A stretch of 64,000 nt of DNA from Membranipora membranacea (GCA_914767715.1 OU612070.1:16695501-16759500); one strand, 5' to 3'. Counted from the first letter of the stretch, positions 25,534 to 38,858 are shown. Translations and numbers: made by a program. The notes: a model not told the origin generated them from the sequence alone.

Positions 25534-26517
25534 CTCAAAACCGTCCAGATAAAGTAGCCCCTTGTAATCTATCCAATTGCAATGTGCAAATATGTACCAT
25601 GACTGGCAGTTCCTTATTTCCTATTTGATCACCATGGGGTCATCTGTTGATAAATCAACAATACTTGTGATAAGATAATAATGAAGATATTTGGAGTAGT
25701 AATAAATCGGCACATCTATAGGCTCCATGTAGATAAGGCAGGGGCGCATATTCTAAAAAATTTCACTCACTTACTTTTTAGAGATAAGCATAATGATCGG
25801 GCGCAGCCCGATCCACACGTTGGCGGGGAGCTTAAGCGCCCTCCCACCACGGAAATTTTTGCATATCGGTAGCAAAATAGTGCAAGCAGAGAGGTATTTC
25901 AATAGCTCACTGAGCTGTTGGGTACTTTCAGAAAACAACTCAATAGCAGTAGAAGATTACGGTAAAAATGCTCCAGTTATAAAGCACCCATTTAAACCCA
26001 TTCTAAATAAACAGTGATTAATAGGCAGACGCTCTACACACTGAGCTATTCAGCCTGGCTCTAAAAGTTGAGCTTTGATACGCAAGTTATAGGTGAGGAA
26101 TTACGGTAGTAAGCTACACCCAGTCTCCATGACTTGCACACAGTAATCACGGATTTTCATTCACGGATATCCGTGGTCCGTTATTGCTAATATACGCCAC
26201 TGACTGATAAGGGTCATAATAAAGTAAGTGCGCTGCTTGAATTTGATACGACTGATAAGTGATGACTCATACAAAGTGATGATATTGGTGCATTCATTCT
26301 TCCTGCTTCTGTAGTTGCTCCAGAGACTATGACTATACCTATAATCTCTGATTGCTCCTCACTTTTGAATAGTCAGAGCTGACATGGCAAGACTCGATGA
26401 GCAGGGCAGACAGTGTCGGAATGTATCAGCACCTACACTTTGATTTGATGTGATCTATCAGTTATGTTTTTTTCTGTGATGTTTAAACTGATGATGATTC
26501 ATATTCACTGTACATAC
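25534..26517. other. Spacer with a tRNA-like half and an inverted motif
   Basis: No gene is seen. On the minus strand about 26064-26022 reads like the 5' half of a tRNA (GAATAGCTCAGTGTGTAGAGCG) without a B box at the right distance, so it is a SINE or tRNA fragment. GATCGGGCGCAGCCCGATC at 25796-25814 is a perfect short palindrome around a small loop. Confidence 0.45.
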
Positions 26518-26575
26518 CTATAGTTTGATGTGTCAGGTCAGTGTCTCTCAGTTTTGTTATTATAATAATCAGGGC
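26518..26575 (-). pseudogene. GGT exon-1 fragment
   Basis: The minus strand reads ALIIIITKLRDTDLTHQTIG followed by a GTATGT donor. This parallels the end of exon 1 of the GGT gene (ALIIIVPKLRDVDPTHQPIG, donor at 42474). Similarity continues into the intron (ATGATTCATATTCACTGTA in both). The membrane-anchor start is not recognisable upstream. It is a small broken duplicate. Confidence 0.75.
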
Positions 26576-26944
26576 AACACTTACTGCTAATAAGGCAGGG
26601 CAAAGAAACATGCATAACCTTCTTTTATTCACATATCACTCTCTATAATCTCACTACTCAAATGCCATGTACAATGAAACGCGTGTAGCGCCTCTTCTCA
26701 TTAATTGTGAGTTCTTAGGAAAACAAAGTGATCTTTCCACCAGAATCTAAAACCTAACTGATACAATGACCCGGCAGTTAGAAACCTAAGTGGTTGTATG
26801 GTTTGTGAGAAGATTTGTTATCACAGATCTGAATGGGCTATCAGGAAACATAAGATAACTCAAAATTCTGTAATTTTCAATTGATGCAAAAACCTTAACA
26901 CCAAAAGCTATAATAAGTTCACAGAAGTTGATATTTTTATAGAT

Positions 26945-29940
26945 AAGAAGTGCTGGATGGATGGATGGATTTATTACTATCATAGACAAAAATTTGTCAC
27001 GAAATACGTTGTTAATACTGACAAGAAAGAAAAACATGGAAAAATCAGATCTCTGTTGTATAAAAAGTTTTTTAGAATAGTATATTATTAAGTGTATGTA
27101 TGAGATGTCTTAAAAAGCTGTCTCTACCCCATGTACCCCGATATTTAACGGTGCGGTAGCGACCTGAGGGGCATTTAGTTAGAAAGTCATTGATAAAGTG
27201 CCCTTCATCGTGTATGTACCGTAGTCCAAGTGTCTTGATCTGGTTGGCCACCAGAGCATCTATATCGGGGTGCTCAATCCCTAACTTGGCGGCATCTTTA
27301 AATATTTTGCGTAAGGACTACTTGTCGCTTGCATGGATGCTTGTAAAAAGTATGGGGAGACAGTAAGTGATGAGGGATACAATAAAACTCTTGAATAACA
27401 TATGAGAAAGGGGCTTTGAGCTATAGTATACAAAATTTTTCACAATATACATGCGTTGAGATGCAGTAGTCACTATGGATTGCACATGATCATGATAGCG
27501 GAGTTTATCGTCAACAGTAACACCAAGGTATTTTACTTTGTCACAAAAATCAACTTCCGTGCCGTTAAGGATAAGAGTAGGGGTAATGGGCCTAACAAGC
27601 TGAGTAGAAAACATCATTTCTTGAGTCTTGGAGGCGTTTAACAATAGGTTTAAATCACAACATTGCTTTGAAATTCTACTAATCTCATCAAGATAGGCAC
27701 TAAGATCTGATTGATTTGATATGCATCCAATTATACAGGTGTCGTCTGCGTATTTAATGACAGTTATATTGCTCAAGTCTGAGGTAATCCTATTGGTATA
27801 TATTGAAAACAAAAGTGGAGATAAACAGCAACCCTGGGGAGTGCCAGTGTTGGTTATGATGGGTTTTGAGATATTGCCATCTACTATTGTTCTTTGGGTG
27901 CGATTCGTTAGGAAGCTGTATATCCATTCAGTGACATTGGAGTCGAGATGTGATAGTTGCGAGATTAAGCCTGGAACATGTATTGTGTTGAATGCAGAAG
28001 AAAAGTCAAGGAACAGACACCTGGCATAATTTGAAGCTTTCTTGTCAATGAAATCTGTGATGGTAGTAGTGAGGCATAAAAGAGCATCTTGAGTTGAGCG
28101 GTTTGCACGATAAGCAAACTGAAGGTGGTCCATAGCTGTATGAGTAATAATGTAATGTTTAACAAGTCTCTCCATCATTTTCCACAGGCAACTGGTGAGC
28201 GCTATTGGTCTGTATTGTTTAAGTTGATTGGGATTCTTAACTTTGGGTAGGGGTTTGATAATGGCCGATTTCCAGGAAGTAGGGGTTGACTTAGAGGTAA
28301 TAGATAAATTGAACAGTTTCGTTATGACAGGCGCCAGTTGATAGGCACATAGCTTAAGTACTTTGGGGATGAGGCCATCAGGGCCTGGACCTTTCCTCGA
28401 GCTCAACGATTTCAACTGCTTTAAGACAGTAGCCTCTTCTATTTCTAAAGGTGGTGCTATGGTGGCGTTGTTATTGATGTCAGGACGGTCAGCGAGAGGC
28501 TTCTCAAATCTTGTGAAGAAGGTGTTTAGGTCATCTGAGTTGAATGGATTTTGTTGAGTTGGTTTTGGGCTATTAGTAGGTAATCCACTAATCTTTTTAA
28601 TGTCAGTCCAGGCTTTAGCAGGTTCTTTCGCTAGGTTATGCTGTATTTTCCGAGAGTATTCTTGTTTGGCTTGTTTAATAGATTTTAGTGATGTCGCGTT
28701 TGAGTTTGTTGTAGAGTTTACGGTTACCAGTTTGGTGGGCTTGTTGTTTCTCATCGATCATCTCCGATATTTGTTTATTGATCCATGGTTTTTGATTTGT
28801 GCAAACTCTGACGCTCTTCTCTGGTATACACAGATCGGTACAAAAGTTAATATAGTCAGTAATAATATTCGTTTGTTTATCAAGGTCATCATTGTCAGAA
28901 ATTAAATTGTCCCAAATAGTGATGTCAAGAGCAGCTTGCAGATTTTCACAGTTTTCTTCAGAATAGGTACGACGAGTTATTCTAGTGGGTTTGCATTTGG
29001 ATAACGGAGTGTAGGTAGGAATGAGATGTGTTATATAATGGTCAGATTCACCAAGCTTAGCTAGTTGACAACATTGTTTGAACGCATCTTTAATCCTGAT
29101 GTAGCATTTATCTAGAATTCTGTTTTTATGTGTGGGTGTTTTCACTGATTGGTAATATCCAGCAAGCTTGAAGGGTAGCTGATTGAAATCACCCATCACG
29201 ATGATGCAGGAATCTGGATGTTTTTGACATGTGATGATATCGTTTGAACAGTAGTTTGAGCATTGTGTTTTAATCTGGAATCACCAGTGAAGGGAGCATA
29301 ACATGATACAGAGATAATCGAGGAGAACTCTCGCGGTAGCCAATGCGGTCTTGACTTGATAGTTAAGATTTCGCAGTGTGGATCGGCGTGGTTGAAGATA
29401 ATTTTATTATTTGTAGACCATTTGTTGTCGATATAAACTAAAACACCCCCGCCGCAAGATTTACCAGAAGTCTCGGGTATTCTGTCGTTTCGGAACTGTT
29501 CATATCCATCTAGTTCTGTGCGTGAGTGTGAGATATCTGGGGTCAGCCACGATTCAGTAATACAAATGAGCTGGGATTTATTTTGAAGTCGTTTTGTTTG
29601 CAACAGTCCATGCAGCTCATCAAGTTTGTTGCGTATAGATTGAGCATTAGTGAGAACGATAGCAGGGAGAGGTACTTTTCTGTTTTTGATACTGTGATTC
29701 ACTCTGATACCAGCTCGCTTTCCGCGTTTCCGAGTGCGTAAAAGTCCAGGGTCAATATTTTTGACTAAGTGCTTGTAATTATTATTCCAGATTTCTTTTA
29801 GTAAGGATCCATCTAAAGTGTTTTTTATATCCAACAGAGATTGATAATCCATGTGTTCAAGGCTTTTCACTCCTCTAGGCTGGTATATGAGGGTGATTAT
29901 AAGTGCCAGTATGAACAGAGGCTGCATTAGCTGCGCCATT
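26945..29940 (-). mobile_element. Decayed non-LTR retrotransposon (CR1/L2/Rex-like LINE)
   Basis: On the minus strand 29939-29196 holds a hydrophobic N terminus and an apurinic-type endonuclease (LTNAQSIRNKLDEL, ITESWL, GGGVLVY). After a frameshift near 29210 it continues at MGDFNQLPFK to 28675. After a second frameshift the reverse transcriptase reads 28754-27318 (LQFAYRANRSTQDALLCLTT, FLDFSSAFNTI, GTPQGCCLSPLLFSIYTN, KYADDTCII, KYLGVTVDDKLRYHDH). A TAG at 27320-27318 interrupts the C-terminal region, which goes on to about 27085 (EHPDID, RYIHDEGHF, KCPSGRYRTVK). The 3' end is a run of CCAT repeats (26948-26960). One near relative is the 3' fragment at 57812-58196. The copy is full-length or close to it, but inactive. 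Confidence 0.88.
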
Positions 29941-30520
29941 GTGTTGAACAGTAAAAGTATTATTTAAATACTGGATTACAGAGAGAATTTGCTATCAATT
30001 AAATGATGTTTGGCCCCTTTCCCACCCTCCCTGCTTTCAGGTTACATTGTTATATATGTTAGTAGGAAGTTATCCTAACCCTGATATGTTCCCACAATCA
30101 ATTAGAATAAGCGACAGTACTAGCGCAGTCAAGATGATGATGATTATTGTCACACAAAAAAAATAGATCAGGATATATTTACATATAAACTGTCTATTAA
30201 AACAGATACATTTTAACGCATATAAGATATATAATTATATACACAGCAAGGTTGATAATTATGCAGGTATGACTTGCTTCCCCCCCCCCTCCCCCCTCTT
30301 TGTCAGCTCTGACAGTTCAAAAGTGCGGAGCAACTACAAAAACTGGAAAAATGGATACACTTATATTATCATGGTGTGTGAGTCATCATTTATCAGTCGC
30401 ATCGTATTCTATTCAAGTAGTACTTACCTTATGACCTTTATCTACTGTAAAATCTCACCAGACTTTAGTGAATTGCTGTGATTTTTTCACATTTACAAGT
30501 CACAATACACTTATAAGTTA
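29941..30520. other. Spacer, possible LINE 5' region
   Basis: No gene is seen. A C-rich tract lies at 30280-30297. Sequence directly upstream of the LINE start codon may be its 5' UTR, but I cannot set the end. Confidence 0.4.
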
Positions 30521-30640
30521 CAGGCCCGTAGTTCTAGGGGAGGTAGGGACGGAAGGGCTTACAATATCCAACCTGGGGCCACTTCACAACGATATAAGTT
30601 TTTGCGCCTCCCCTAAGATTTTTCTTTAACTATAGCCTTG
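30521..30640. mobile_element. hAT-type MITE, short version
   Basis: Termini CAGGCCCGTAGTT and AACTATAGCCTTG are imperfect inverted copies and of hAT type (CAGGGCCGTAG-like). The body shares GGGAGGTAGGGAC, CCAACCTGG and GCCTCCCCTA with the element at 30836. Confidence 0.65.
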
Positions 30641-30835
30641 AGTCACCACACACTTAAAACCACTGTGATCTATCTTTGGCCAACAAAAGGGAAAACATGG
30701 TTCAGATCTAAGCCGCATTTACATGTATCATTTTATAAGTCACCTTCATTTACAAGTCTTGTGACTTTATAACGAGGTTCTGCGGTACATGTAGAGGTTT
30801 GCCAGAGACTATACATGATATCTATAGTATCTATT

Positions 30836-31058
30836 CAGGCCCGTAGTTCAAAAGGCAGGGACGCTCTGCCTCCCCTAGAATGCTATAATTGAGTATTCTA
30901 GGTCAGAAACAGTTCTTTTTGGACTTCCGTTTGCTATGTAGATCATTAAAATGCTTTGGAGGCTAGGGACTGGGGAGCTTACCATCCCCAACCTGGTGTT
31001 GCTTCACACTCTCAAGGATTTTTACCTCCCCTACCATTTTTGCTAAACTACGGCCCTG
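30836..31058. mobile_element. hAT-type MITE, long version
   Basis: Termini CAGGCCCGTAGTT and AACTACGGCCCTG are inverted, and the 223-bp body is non-coding. A further copy of its right end (GCCTCCCCTACCATTTT...CTACGGCCCTG) lies at about 32150-32184. No clear 8-bp target duplication is seen. Confidence 0.7.
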
Positions 31059-31209
31059 CATATTACTACTACGATATCTTCATATTTTTACCTTATCACA
31101 AGCGTTGTCAATATAGAAAAATATAACCCCATATGATACCATCAAAGAGAAAATAAGGGACCAACCAACTACATACCGTTTAACATAATAATATGTTGAG
31201 CTCTATACA

Positions 31210-32755
31210 ATGTCTACAGTGAAGCTTAGGAATATCCTAAAAGAATGTCAATCATTTAATAACCTGCTCCGGCAGACTTTGGTTGAGGCAGCCGAGCAGT
31301 TCCAAAACAAGACAACGGAAGAAAGATTATCACTTTTGGAAATGGATGACACAGTGTTGCTTACGGCCTCCTTCATGGGGCATCAGGAACTCTTACTGAC
31401 ACTCCTCTCCCCCTTTTCCTCACAGCAATGTTTGAGCATACTCAAAAGATCCACATGCACAGCATTACATGTTGCGGCATCACAAGGGAGGATAGAGTCG
31501 GTACAGGCGATTCTCGAGTCAGTAGCTGACTCTCAACATCAAAGAGAGTTACTGGATCGGAAGTACAATGAGGGAAACAGAGCGATAGATTTTGTTCCAT
31601 CTTACAGAGAGGATATAAGACGGATTCTCGCACTTGCAAACAACTCAGATCAGGTGGATGGTAGGTATATGTAATACGAATGAACATGTGACGCTCATTT
31701 ATTTTGTTCGACTTTTAGTGCTGGTTACAGTAAGGGTATTAGGCCTTCTCATTGTGAAGTATATCATATATCATAAATTTCATGCATTGTGCAGAGCAGG
31801 CAGAGCATATCAAACTTTTCATGGCTACTTATAGCAAGTTCAAAGTTCAAAGTTCAAATGTTAAATCTTCTTCAGACGAGTTCTCACATTTGCACACAGG
31901 TCATCTCAGATAGATGGTATGTAGATTTAAAATGAATCTACAATCATAAGTATGCGATGCTCATCTATTTATTGGGTGAATTTTAGTTTGATCCAGCAAG
32001 CCTGTGTTTTGGTTCGCTCCCCTTCCGCTGGTCACGCTGCAGGCTATTCAACTACGGTGTGACCAGGACGAGAGTCATGGGAGCTCAGACTAACTCCACA
32101 GGATTTTCGTTCACTATTTGCTTACAGCAACCCTCCAAAGTGTTGCAATTTGCCTCCCCTACCATTTTTTTTCTACGGCCCTGCAGTATGCTTTTGTCTT
32201 TTTCAGTTGTGTGAGTAATATATTGAGTAGAGATGATGGAAATCATTAAGCATGAAGAGTAAACAGCATGACATATAGCAACATGGTGTCCCCTACTAGC
32301 TTGTCCAAAGCCTATAAGCCATTATAAACTGATGGAGCTTGTAATGATCTTTATACTTTGCAGATAGTCATCGCTTCTCGGACAACTCCAAGCCTGGTTC
32401 CTATGCAACACCTGGTTCATTAAAGAGTGGTGAAGGGAATATCCCTGCTACCAATGAAAGTCTTTCCATGAAAATCAGCTTATCTCAGACAGAGTGTGAA
32501 GAAACATACAGATGATGAAACATTGATGGGCAATGATGGGACTGTCGAGCAGCGAGGCCGTCGAGCTGAGGGCAAGTCTCTGGGGACTCAGTTTGATGAA
32601 ACTGATGCCGGCACAGCATCACCTGCCAATATAGCAGAAAAGAATTCTCAAAAGGGCAGTGTGGCTCTGCTAATCCGAAGATTTGAGGATACATCCAACC
32701 AGCAGAGGCCCCCATTTAGACCCCTGAAAAGATAGAAAAGTGGGCCTCTGTTGGA
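31210..32755 (+). pseudogene. Ankyrin-family gene, broken copy D
   Basis: Exon 1 (31210 to about 31660) reads open from ATG (MSTVKLRNILKECQSFNN) through the ankyrin repeats and ends at the same GATG|GTAGGT donor as the minus-strand copy. The second exon (from 31796) loses frame in a repeated AAGTTCAAAGTTCA stretch and hits stops. The 81-bp exon is not found. The last exon starts at 32364 (DSHRFSDNSKPGSYATPG), loses frame after CEETYR (TGA), and resumes in another frame at KHTDDETLMGND. A TAG also stands where the intact copies read Thr in RLKRTKS. It is a pseudogene unless exon 1 alone is still used. Confidence 0.8.
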
Positions 32756-32759
32756 GTAA

Positions 32760-33134
32760 CCCATATTAAAATGTGGGTTATTTCAATCCATAACTCCGAA
32801 ATACAACCAAAAAAATTGAATTAGGATATATGCTAAAATCTTCAAATTTGAGACAAGGGATTTTTTTATATTTTTGTTTTTACAGAATTGTCCTCTCACA
32901 CATATTTAGAATATGGCTCATAATATTTGGTCACGAGTTGTGACATGACTTTTATCTAAAAAGAATTATCCTTTTAATCCGAAGTCATTTACTAACTATT
33001 ACCCTTTGTACCATGAATAATTAAAATTTTCTTTTACCTATGATTATAAGGATGCAACAATCTTGCTAAATTTGATTTGCCAATCAGGTCACTTTGACCA
33101 TGAGACCATGCGCAATAAAATTTGAATGGTAAAA
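32760..33134. other. 3' flank of copy D
   Basis: AT-rich, no gene. From about 33230 to 33320 the sequence resembles, inverted, the 3' flank of blocks A and B (GGTAATTCTTATGTGATGGG against the reverse of 540-565), so the duplication reached this far. Confidence 0.5.
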
Positions 33135-33185
33135 CCATAGAATTAATATCCTATATAGATATATATATATATATTAAGTCTATGG
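33135..33185. mobile_element. 51-bp palindromic element with target duplication
   Basis: It begins CCATAGAATTAATATCC and ends TTAAGTCTATGG, with a TA-rich loop. It is flanked on both sides by GTAAAA, a direct repeat of 6-7 bases. Termini match those at 57457 and 63632. Confidence 0.75.
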
Positions 33186-33324
33186 GTAAAATTAATCAAG
33201 CGAATTTGGAAAATTTAGAATTTTAAAGAGGGCTGTTTTATTGAAATCTTAGTGATCTCTATTAAGGTTGTGATCATATGGTTGTTATTTGGTAATTCTT
33301 ATGTGATGGGTGGCCTTCTCTGTA

Positions 33325-33830
33325 CTATCTGTGAATGGGAGCGCTGTTTCTTTCACTATGTCAGTCAATTATGCGTATGTGTAAAACATCCATGATATCG
33401 TATTACTCCTTATATTAATTCTTTGTCTCAATAATAAAAAAGTGAAGAAAAATGCCGACTCTATATAATTGACTGCCGCTCTCCGCCCCATTCGCTATGG
33501 TTATCTCATTTACTCAATACTACAAGGAGGCGTGGCTTATGATGTGATGATGTGACTCTTATCTGCTTTATCGGGCTATGATGGAAGCTAAATGCAGCCT
33601 CTTAATATCTTCCTGCTTCAGAACTGCTAAACTCAATTCGTTTCAGCCCCGTTATCGTATGCTGGTTGCGCTAAGGAGCACCCAAATGGAGAGGGGCAAA
33701 TCCGAAAATCGGCTCAAATACTATGATATTCTACTATTTATACTAAAACAAATAATTAACCGAATGGGTTTTGATGTTTTTGGTTTGACAAAGAAAAAAA
33801 AACCAAAACCTGTGGCCGCATGACAAAGCT
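33325..33830 (+). pseudogene. GGT exon-9 fragment with its intron, inverted copy
   Basis: The plus strand reads NGSAVSFTMSVNYAYV, matching the end of exon 9 of the GGT gene (NGDAVSFTTSVNYA). The following 33460-33750 aligns with the GGT intron 9 read on its coding strand (TTTCACTTAATACTACAAGG-like start, GCAGCCTC...CAGAACTGCT, GAGAGGGGCAA, ATGATATTCTAC). Divergence is considerable. The junction to ankyrin-copy sequence is at about 33325. Confidence 0.75.
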
Positions 33831-34220
33831 TCCCACAAGCAATTAAAGTACCGGACAGTATTAGCACAGTCAAGATGATGATGGTTCAACAACAATAACC
33901 GTAAAATACAATGAAGATATATATTATAATATATAGCAAGTACAGGTAAGGTAAATCACTCGCATTGGTATTTCATAAAACTACAAGAGGCTGCACTGTA
34001 ATATATGCTCTTCTGAGATCAAATGTAAGAAGATAGATAACAAAGTTCATTAATATAAAGCTTAAAAAAAACAGTTTAGAGCAATGTTTTGTAAGCGTTA
34101 TGATAAAATATTGAAAATAGAATCAAAATCAAATAAAATCTAAAAAGAAGCCTGCAGCAGATAAAATATATAAAACTGATTCAAAGTTTTTCATAAGCGA
34201 TGTCTTATTATAAAATTATA
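33831..34220. other. 3' flank of the GGT gene
   Basis: AT-rich, no gene; presumably holds the GGT 3' UTR and polyadenylation site on the minus strand. Confidence 0.45.
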
Positions 34221-35389
34221 TTAGAGGCCATCAGACCTGCCCAGTCGTCTGTAATCACCGACTCCGTAGACAGAGTTATCTTCTCGTGACACTGAGTCGC
34301 TCACGGGAAGGTACGTGTTCAGTGTTACGTTATGTCCTTTCTTTTTTAGCTCTTTCAGATATTCCTGGAAAATCCAAAATTTTAATCCGATATTTCGTTC
34401 ACTCTATTCCCTTGCCAAAAAATCCTTTTGATGCAAATGGAAACGTAATACGATCATATCAAATGCAATAGAACTGTCACTTGCTAGGAAGAGATTAAAT
34501 TTATATTAAACCTAATTAGGTATGAAAGGTGTGAAGGGTTCTGTCCAGAATCCAAAGAATAAAATGTGATCAGGATGAACAGTGGCACATATCCCCCATA
34601 AATAATGATCCCTTATACAGATATTATATACATTGCAGGGTTCACCAGCCAAACCACACAGGGTAATACACCTGAATCACACTGCACTACAGTAAATGAG
34701 CTACCCAAACTATTTTTCGCCAAAGTTCAATAACCGGGCGATTTCGCCCAAACACTGAAGTGCAGTGAACAGGTTATATCACCCAAACAACACAACACTA
34801 CAGGCATTTAATGGGCTTATATCGCCTAAACCACACTACCCCACAGAACAGTAAGCGGGCTATGAAGCCCAAAATTCAAAATAATAATTGTATCTTGTTG
34901 GAGGATGATGATGATTACTTACTGGAGGAAATCCAGCTTCGTAGAAGATATTATCAGGTAGTAGCTGATGGTGAAGTCTAGGAGTGGATACAGCACCAGG
35001 TAGCCCCATTCCAAACCATAGGTCATTAATTATGGTCTGTAAAACATCATGTAAAACAGTAAAGGATTTTACCAGTGCAATCACAACCTATGTGCTATGG
35101 CTAACTCCTTGGTGCTATGTGCTTAGTGATCCTTAAGTTTTTAGCGCTTGCAACTTACAAAACCTTTGCATTTAGATGCCAAATATAGCGGACCTGGTGT
35201 GCACATATAACCTAGTTTGAGGGGAGGGCACAAATGGGATGCCCTTGAGGATTCTGAGACAATGCTTTGTGAATGTCTTTTTAAATTGCTTTATTACAAA
35301 AATATTGTGTTTGATAGGAAATGTGACGCCACGATGCCCTGTGACAGCCATCTTAGCTTGTAACCTCACGATAACCAGGAACCAGTCAA

Positions 35390-35655
35390 TGAATATAAAA
35401 TTATGATCCGAATCATAATATGATATAAATGATAAATATAAATAATAAATATAAATAATAAATTTAAAGAATTAATATAAATAATGAACATAAATAAGTA
35501 AAATAAATAATAAATATAAATAATAAATACAAATAAAAATACAAATGATGAATATAAATAATAAATATAATAAATTTAAATAGCAATAAAAATAATAAAT
35601 ATAATAAATGTGTCATAATATAGTATGATGTAATATAATATATCATAATATAATG
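35390..35655. repeat. AATA/TAAATA low-complexity tract
   Basis: Repeats of ATAAATAATAAATATAA in an intron of the GGT gene; a likely cause of assembly or alignment trouble. Confidence 0.85.
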
Positions 35656-38601
35656 GGCTCACCATGGCAGCGGCTGTTATGATCTTTGACCCCCCAGATC
35701 CCCCAGTAACCAGCCTGACGTCTCCATTCTTATCCAGTATGACAGTCGGGCTCATCGAAGATAGGGGGCGCTTTCCAGGCTCTATCCAATTATTCTCATT
35801 TGTCGGGGCTGTCCATGCATCATCTGTCCAGCTAGGCTTGTTTGGCAAGGAGAAGTCTCCCATGTGATTATTGAAGATTATACCTGTACGATTACCCATT
35901 CTCTTTGAACCCCAACTACAAAATCAAAGCAGGGCATTTTTTATATTACCATAAATAAGCACATATTTAAAAAAAAAGATATTGTACAATGTGGAGACTG
36001 CTTCTCAAAACTCAGTAGGACTTATTTGATTGTTTTAGTATAAATGGTAGAATATCATAATAGACTGTTTTTTGGGCTTGAGTTTGAGCCTATTTTCGGA
36101 GTTGCCCCTCTCTATTAAGCTGTGCTTTCGCACCCACAGCATCAGACTACTGAGTTGAAATGAATTGAGTTCAGCAGTTCTGAAGATGGCAGGCTGCAGT
36201 TAGCTTCCAAGACAGCCCAAAAAGGCTAATTAGAGTTGGTCAGTATGCTGATTGGCTTGAAAGTATGAAAATACGCCACACTTCCTTGTAGTATTAAGTG
36301 AAATAGCTAACCATTCTGAATGGTGAGGAGAGGAAAGCGGAAGTCAATTACATAGCGTCTGCATTTTTTTAATTTTATGACTAGTGGGACAAAGAACTAA
36401 GGAATAATCCGATTGGATGTTTTCCACATACGCATAATTGACTGAAGTTGTGAAAGAAACAGCATCACCATTCCCAGCTAGTACAGAGATCTGAGATGTT
36501 CCTTTTGTGAGTCGGGCGTCTGTAGTAAGTCCGTAGTACTCTAGGTTATCATGAGTTCTATCATCGGTTATTTTCTGTCTTATTGATTCTATCATATCAT
36601 CGTCAGTCATGGTTTTCAGTGTCTAGCAAAGAGAACAGTAAATCGGAAACAGTTTAATGTTTATAGCGGCCATAAATTATATCATTTGACATCCAAATTG
36701 CTAGAACAGAATGATAAAGAGCGATAGATCAATATGTCAATACGACGACAGTGAATTGTCCCAGCTACAAGGGACGGGAGAAAGTTAACAATGAAGACAC
36801 AAAACTTTAATCAATAACAGACTCACTCATGGAGCTGAGTTTACAGTGTTGCCTGGTGTCTATGCCAGCTCCCCAACTCAGAAAGCGGCAGGATTGAAGC
36901 CCTAGCCCTTATTAAAGAAGGGACATTAGATGAGCAGCCAACAAAATGTTGCAATACATTTTTCACATGCTGGATATAAATGATGCCTGATTTTCCTGTT
37001 CCGAGAACAGGATGTCTTAAAGATTGAGAGCGCATGAAAGCTGCAGGTAGGAAATTGAGTCTTCCATTTATGCTCATGCTAATTTCCCTTTTTGTTTGAT
37101 GACCGGATACACATAATCACCCCCAAGCTAGCTGTGATACATAAATTTTGAAGAGCAATCGAAACAGACATTGTCAAAACAGAGGTCATGAAAGTTTAGT
37201 TGGAAATGAGTACCTGGGATAACCAAATCAAGAAGACAAACAAACGCCCTAAATGCACAATATACACTATCGTCTTTACTGTCCTACCTCTGTGTTATTG
37301 ACAAAGCTGCCATCGCCTAAGTCTGACCTCTTGGCGTAAGCAAATTTCCAAGCTTAAATTATTCTGTGAAATGTTGTCGCTGTCTGTGCCGTGTATTTCT
37401 TGTCTTGAGATATGGCATCTGCATTCAGGTTGTAACCTAATGATACATATAATATACACAGTGGCTATTGGGAGCACAGTATGCCATGATAAATAAGCTA
37501 ATCATAGTCTTTGATGTGAATTACAATACTAAACATTGTCATTATGGGTAAAAGGGAGTTGTCCTTACTCATGACAAGAGCAGACAAGTATCAATCATCG
37601 TACACAAGACTCTGTTCCAGTTACTCCTTAGCTATGACCTACCAAGAAGTACCAAGGAGAACTCCTGGTATTACACGTATGCAGTTTTAAAAGAAGCTGC
37701 TATATATGCAATAAACTTGCTCACTTATTGATGAAACTTTATACATTCTGAGCAAGCAATTTGGGAAAAAATTGTCTGATGGAAAGACCAAATGAGCGAG
37801 AATCTTGCACGATGTGATAGTGATAATTTATTTAACAAAGCATCGCTCTTTCCAATTTAAAGACCCCCAGCCTTACCATCCAGTAGCCTGAGGATATACT
37901 GTAGTACAACACCTCCAGAAGGTGGGGGCGGTGATATCATTCTGTATTCTCCACTTTTAAGTTCCCCGACTAAAGGTTGTCTTTCGGTGACCTCGTAGTT
38001 CTCCAAGTCACTTTCTGTTACCATCACATCACCTGAAGACATTTTATAACATTGATATTAATATATATTGTATATTAATATTATATGCTACACTATTATA
38101 TATGTTATCATATATTTATTTTTTATTATCCATCTACGATCATTTTTTGAATGTTTTGCATGCATTGACAGAAAACTTTGGTAAACTTATCAAGTTTTGA
38201 AGACATTGATATGAATTTATAATATATTTTAGTGACCTAGAGACCAAATGAGGACTGTTTTTAATATATTATTGTCATATCATGTGAATACTTTGTGCAG
38301 CCTCTTATATTACTGATTTTACTATATAATTCAGAAATTTGCTTGGTTTAACTTTTGCACGGCTAAAGAGAGATATCAGCTATTATCTCCTTTCCACCAC
38401 AGCAGTAGAATACCTAATCTATCCGACCAAATTTTTAGTACTGCAGTTAATTTAACTAATGACTAAGAGCATATTTATAACCAACATTATATTCCAGGTG
38501 GGAAAACATTTTTATCAGCTAAGTGCCGCACAACTCGATCGGTTTTTAAACAATTTCATATGTTTTAGTACCAGACTCCTGAATGATAACGCTTCATTTA
38601 G

Positions 38602-38858
38602 GAGTAGGAGGTGGCTCAGTTGGTTAGAGCGCCGGACTTCAGCATGCAAATGTTTAAGGTTGTGGGTTCGAATCCCACTGCAGTCAATCGACTACTGGGG
38701 TTGGTTGGCCCCAAAGTATGCTCCAACCTGCCTGCAAACAGAGAGCAAACTGGCGCAGATATTGCTGCCTCGCCACTAACGCACTAATATTTCGCCGCTA
38801 TGCTTCGGGATGTGGCGTGTGATAAGACACCTGATTTTAATCAACCTTTTTAATCATT
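38602..38858 (+). mobile_element. tRNA-derived SINE, family 1, best-preserved copy
   Basis: GTAGGAGGTGGCTCAGTTGG, then GGGTTCGAATCCC (intact B box), then the family body GACTACTGGGGTTGGTTGG, GTGCTCC, CTGGCGCAGATATTGC, GATGTGGCGTGTGATAAGAC and an end rich in TTTTAATCA. It lies antisense in the GGT intron between exons 6 and 7. Confidence 0.85.
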
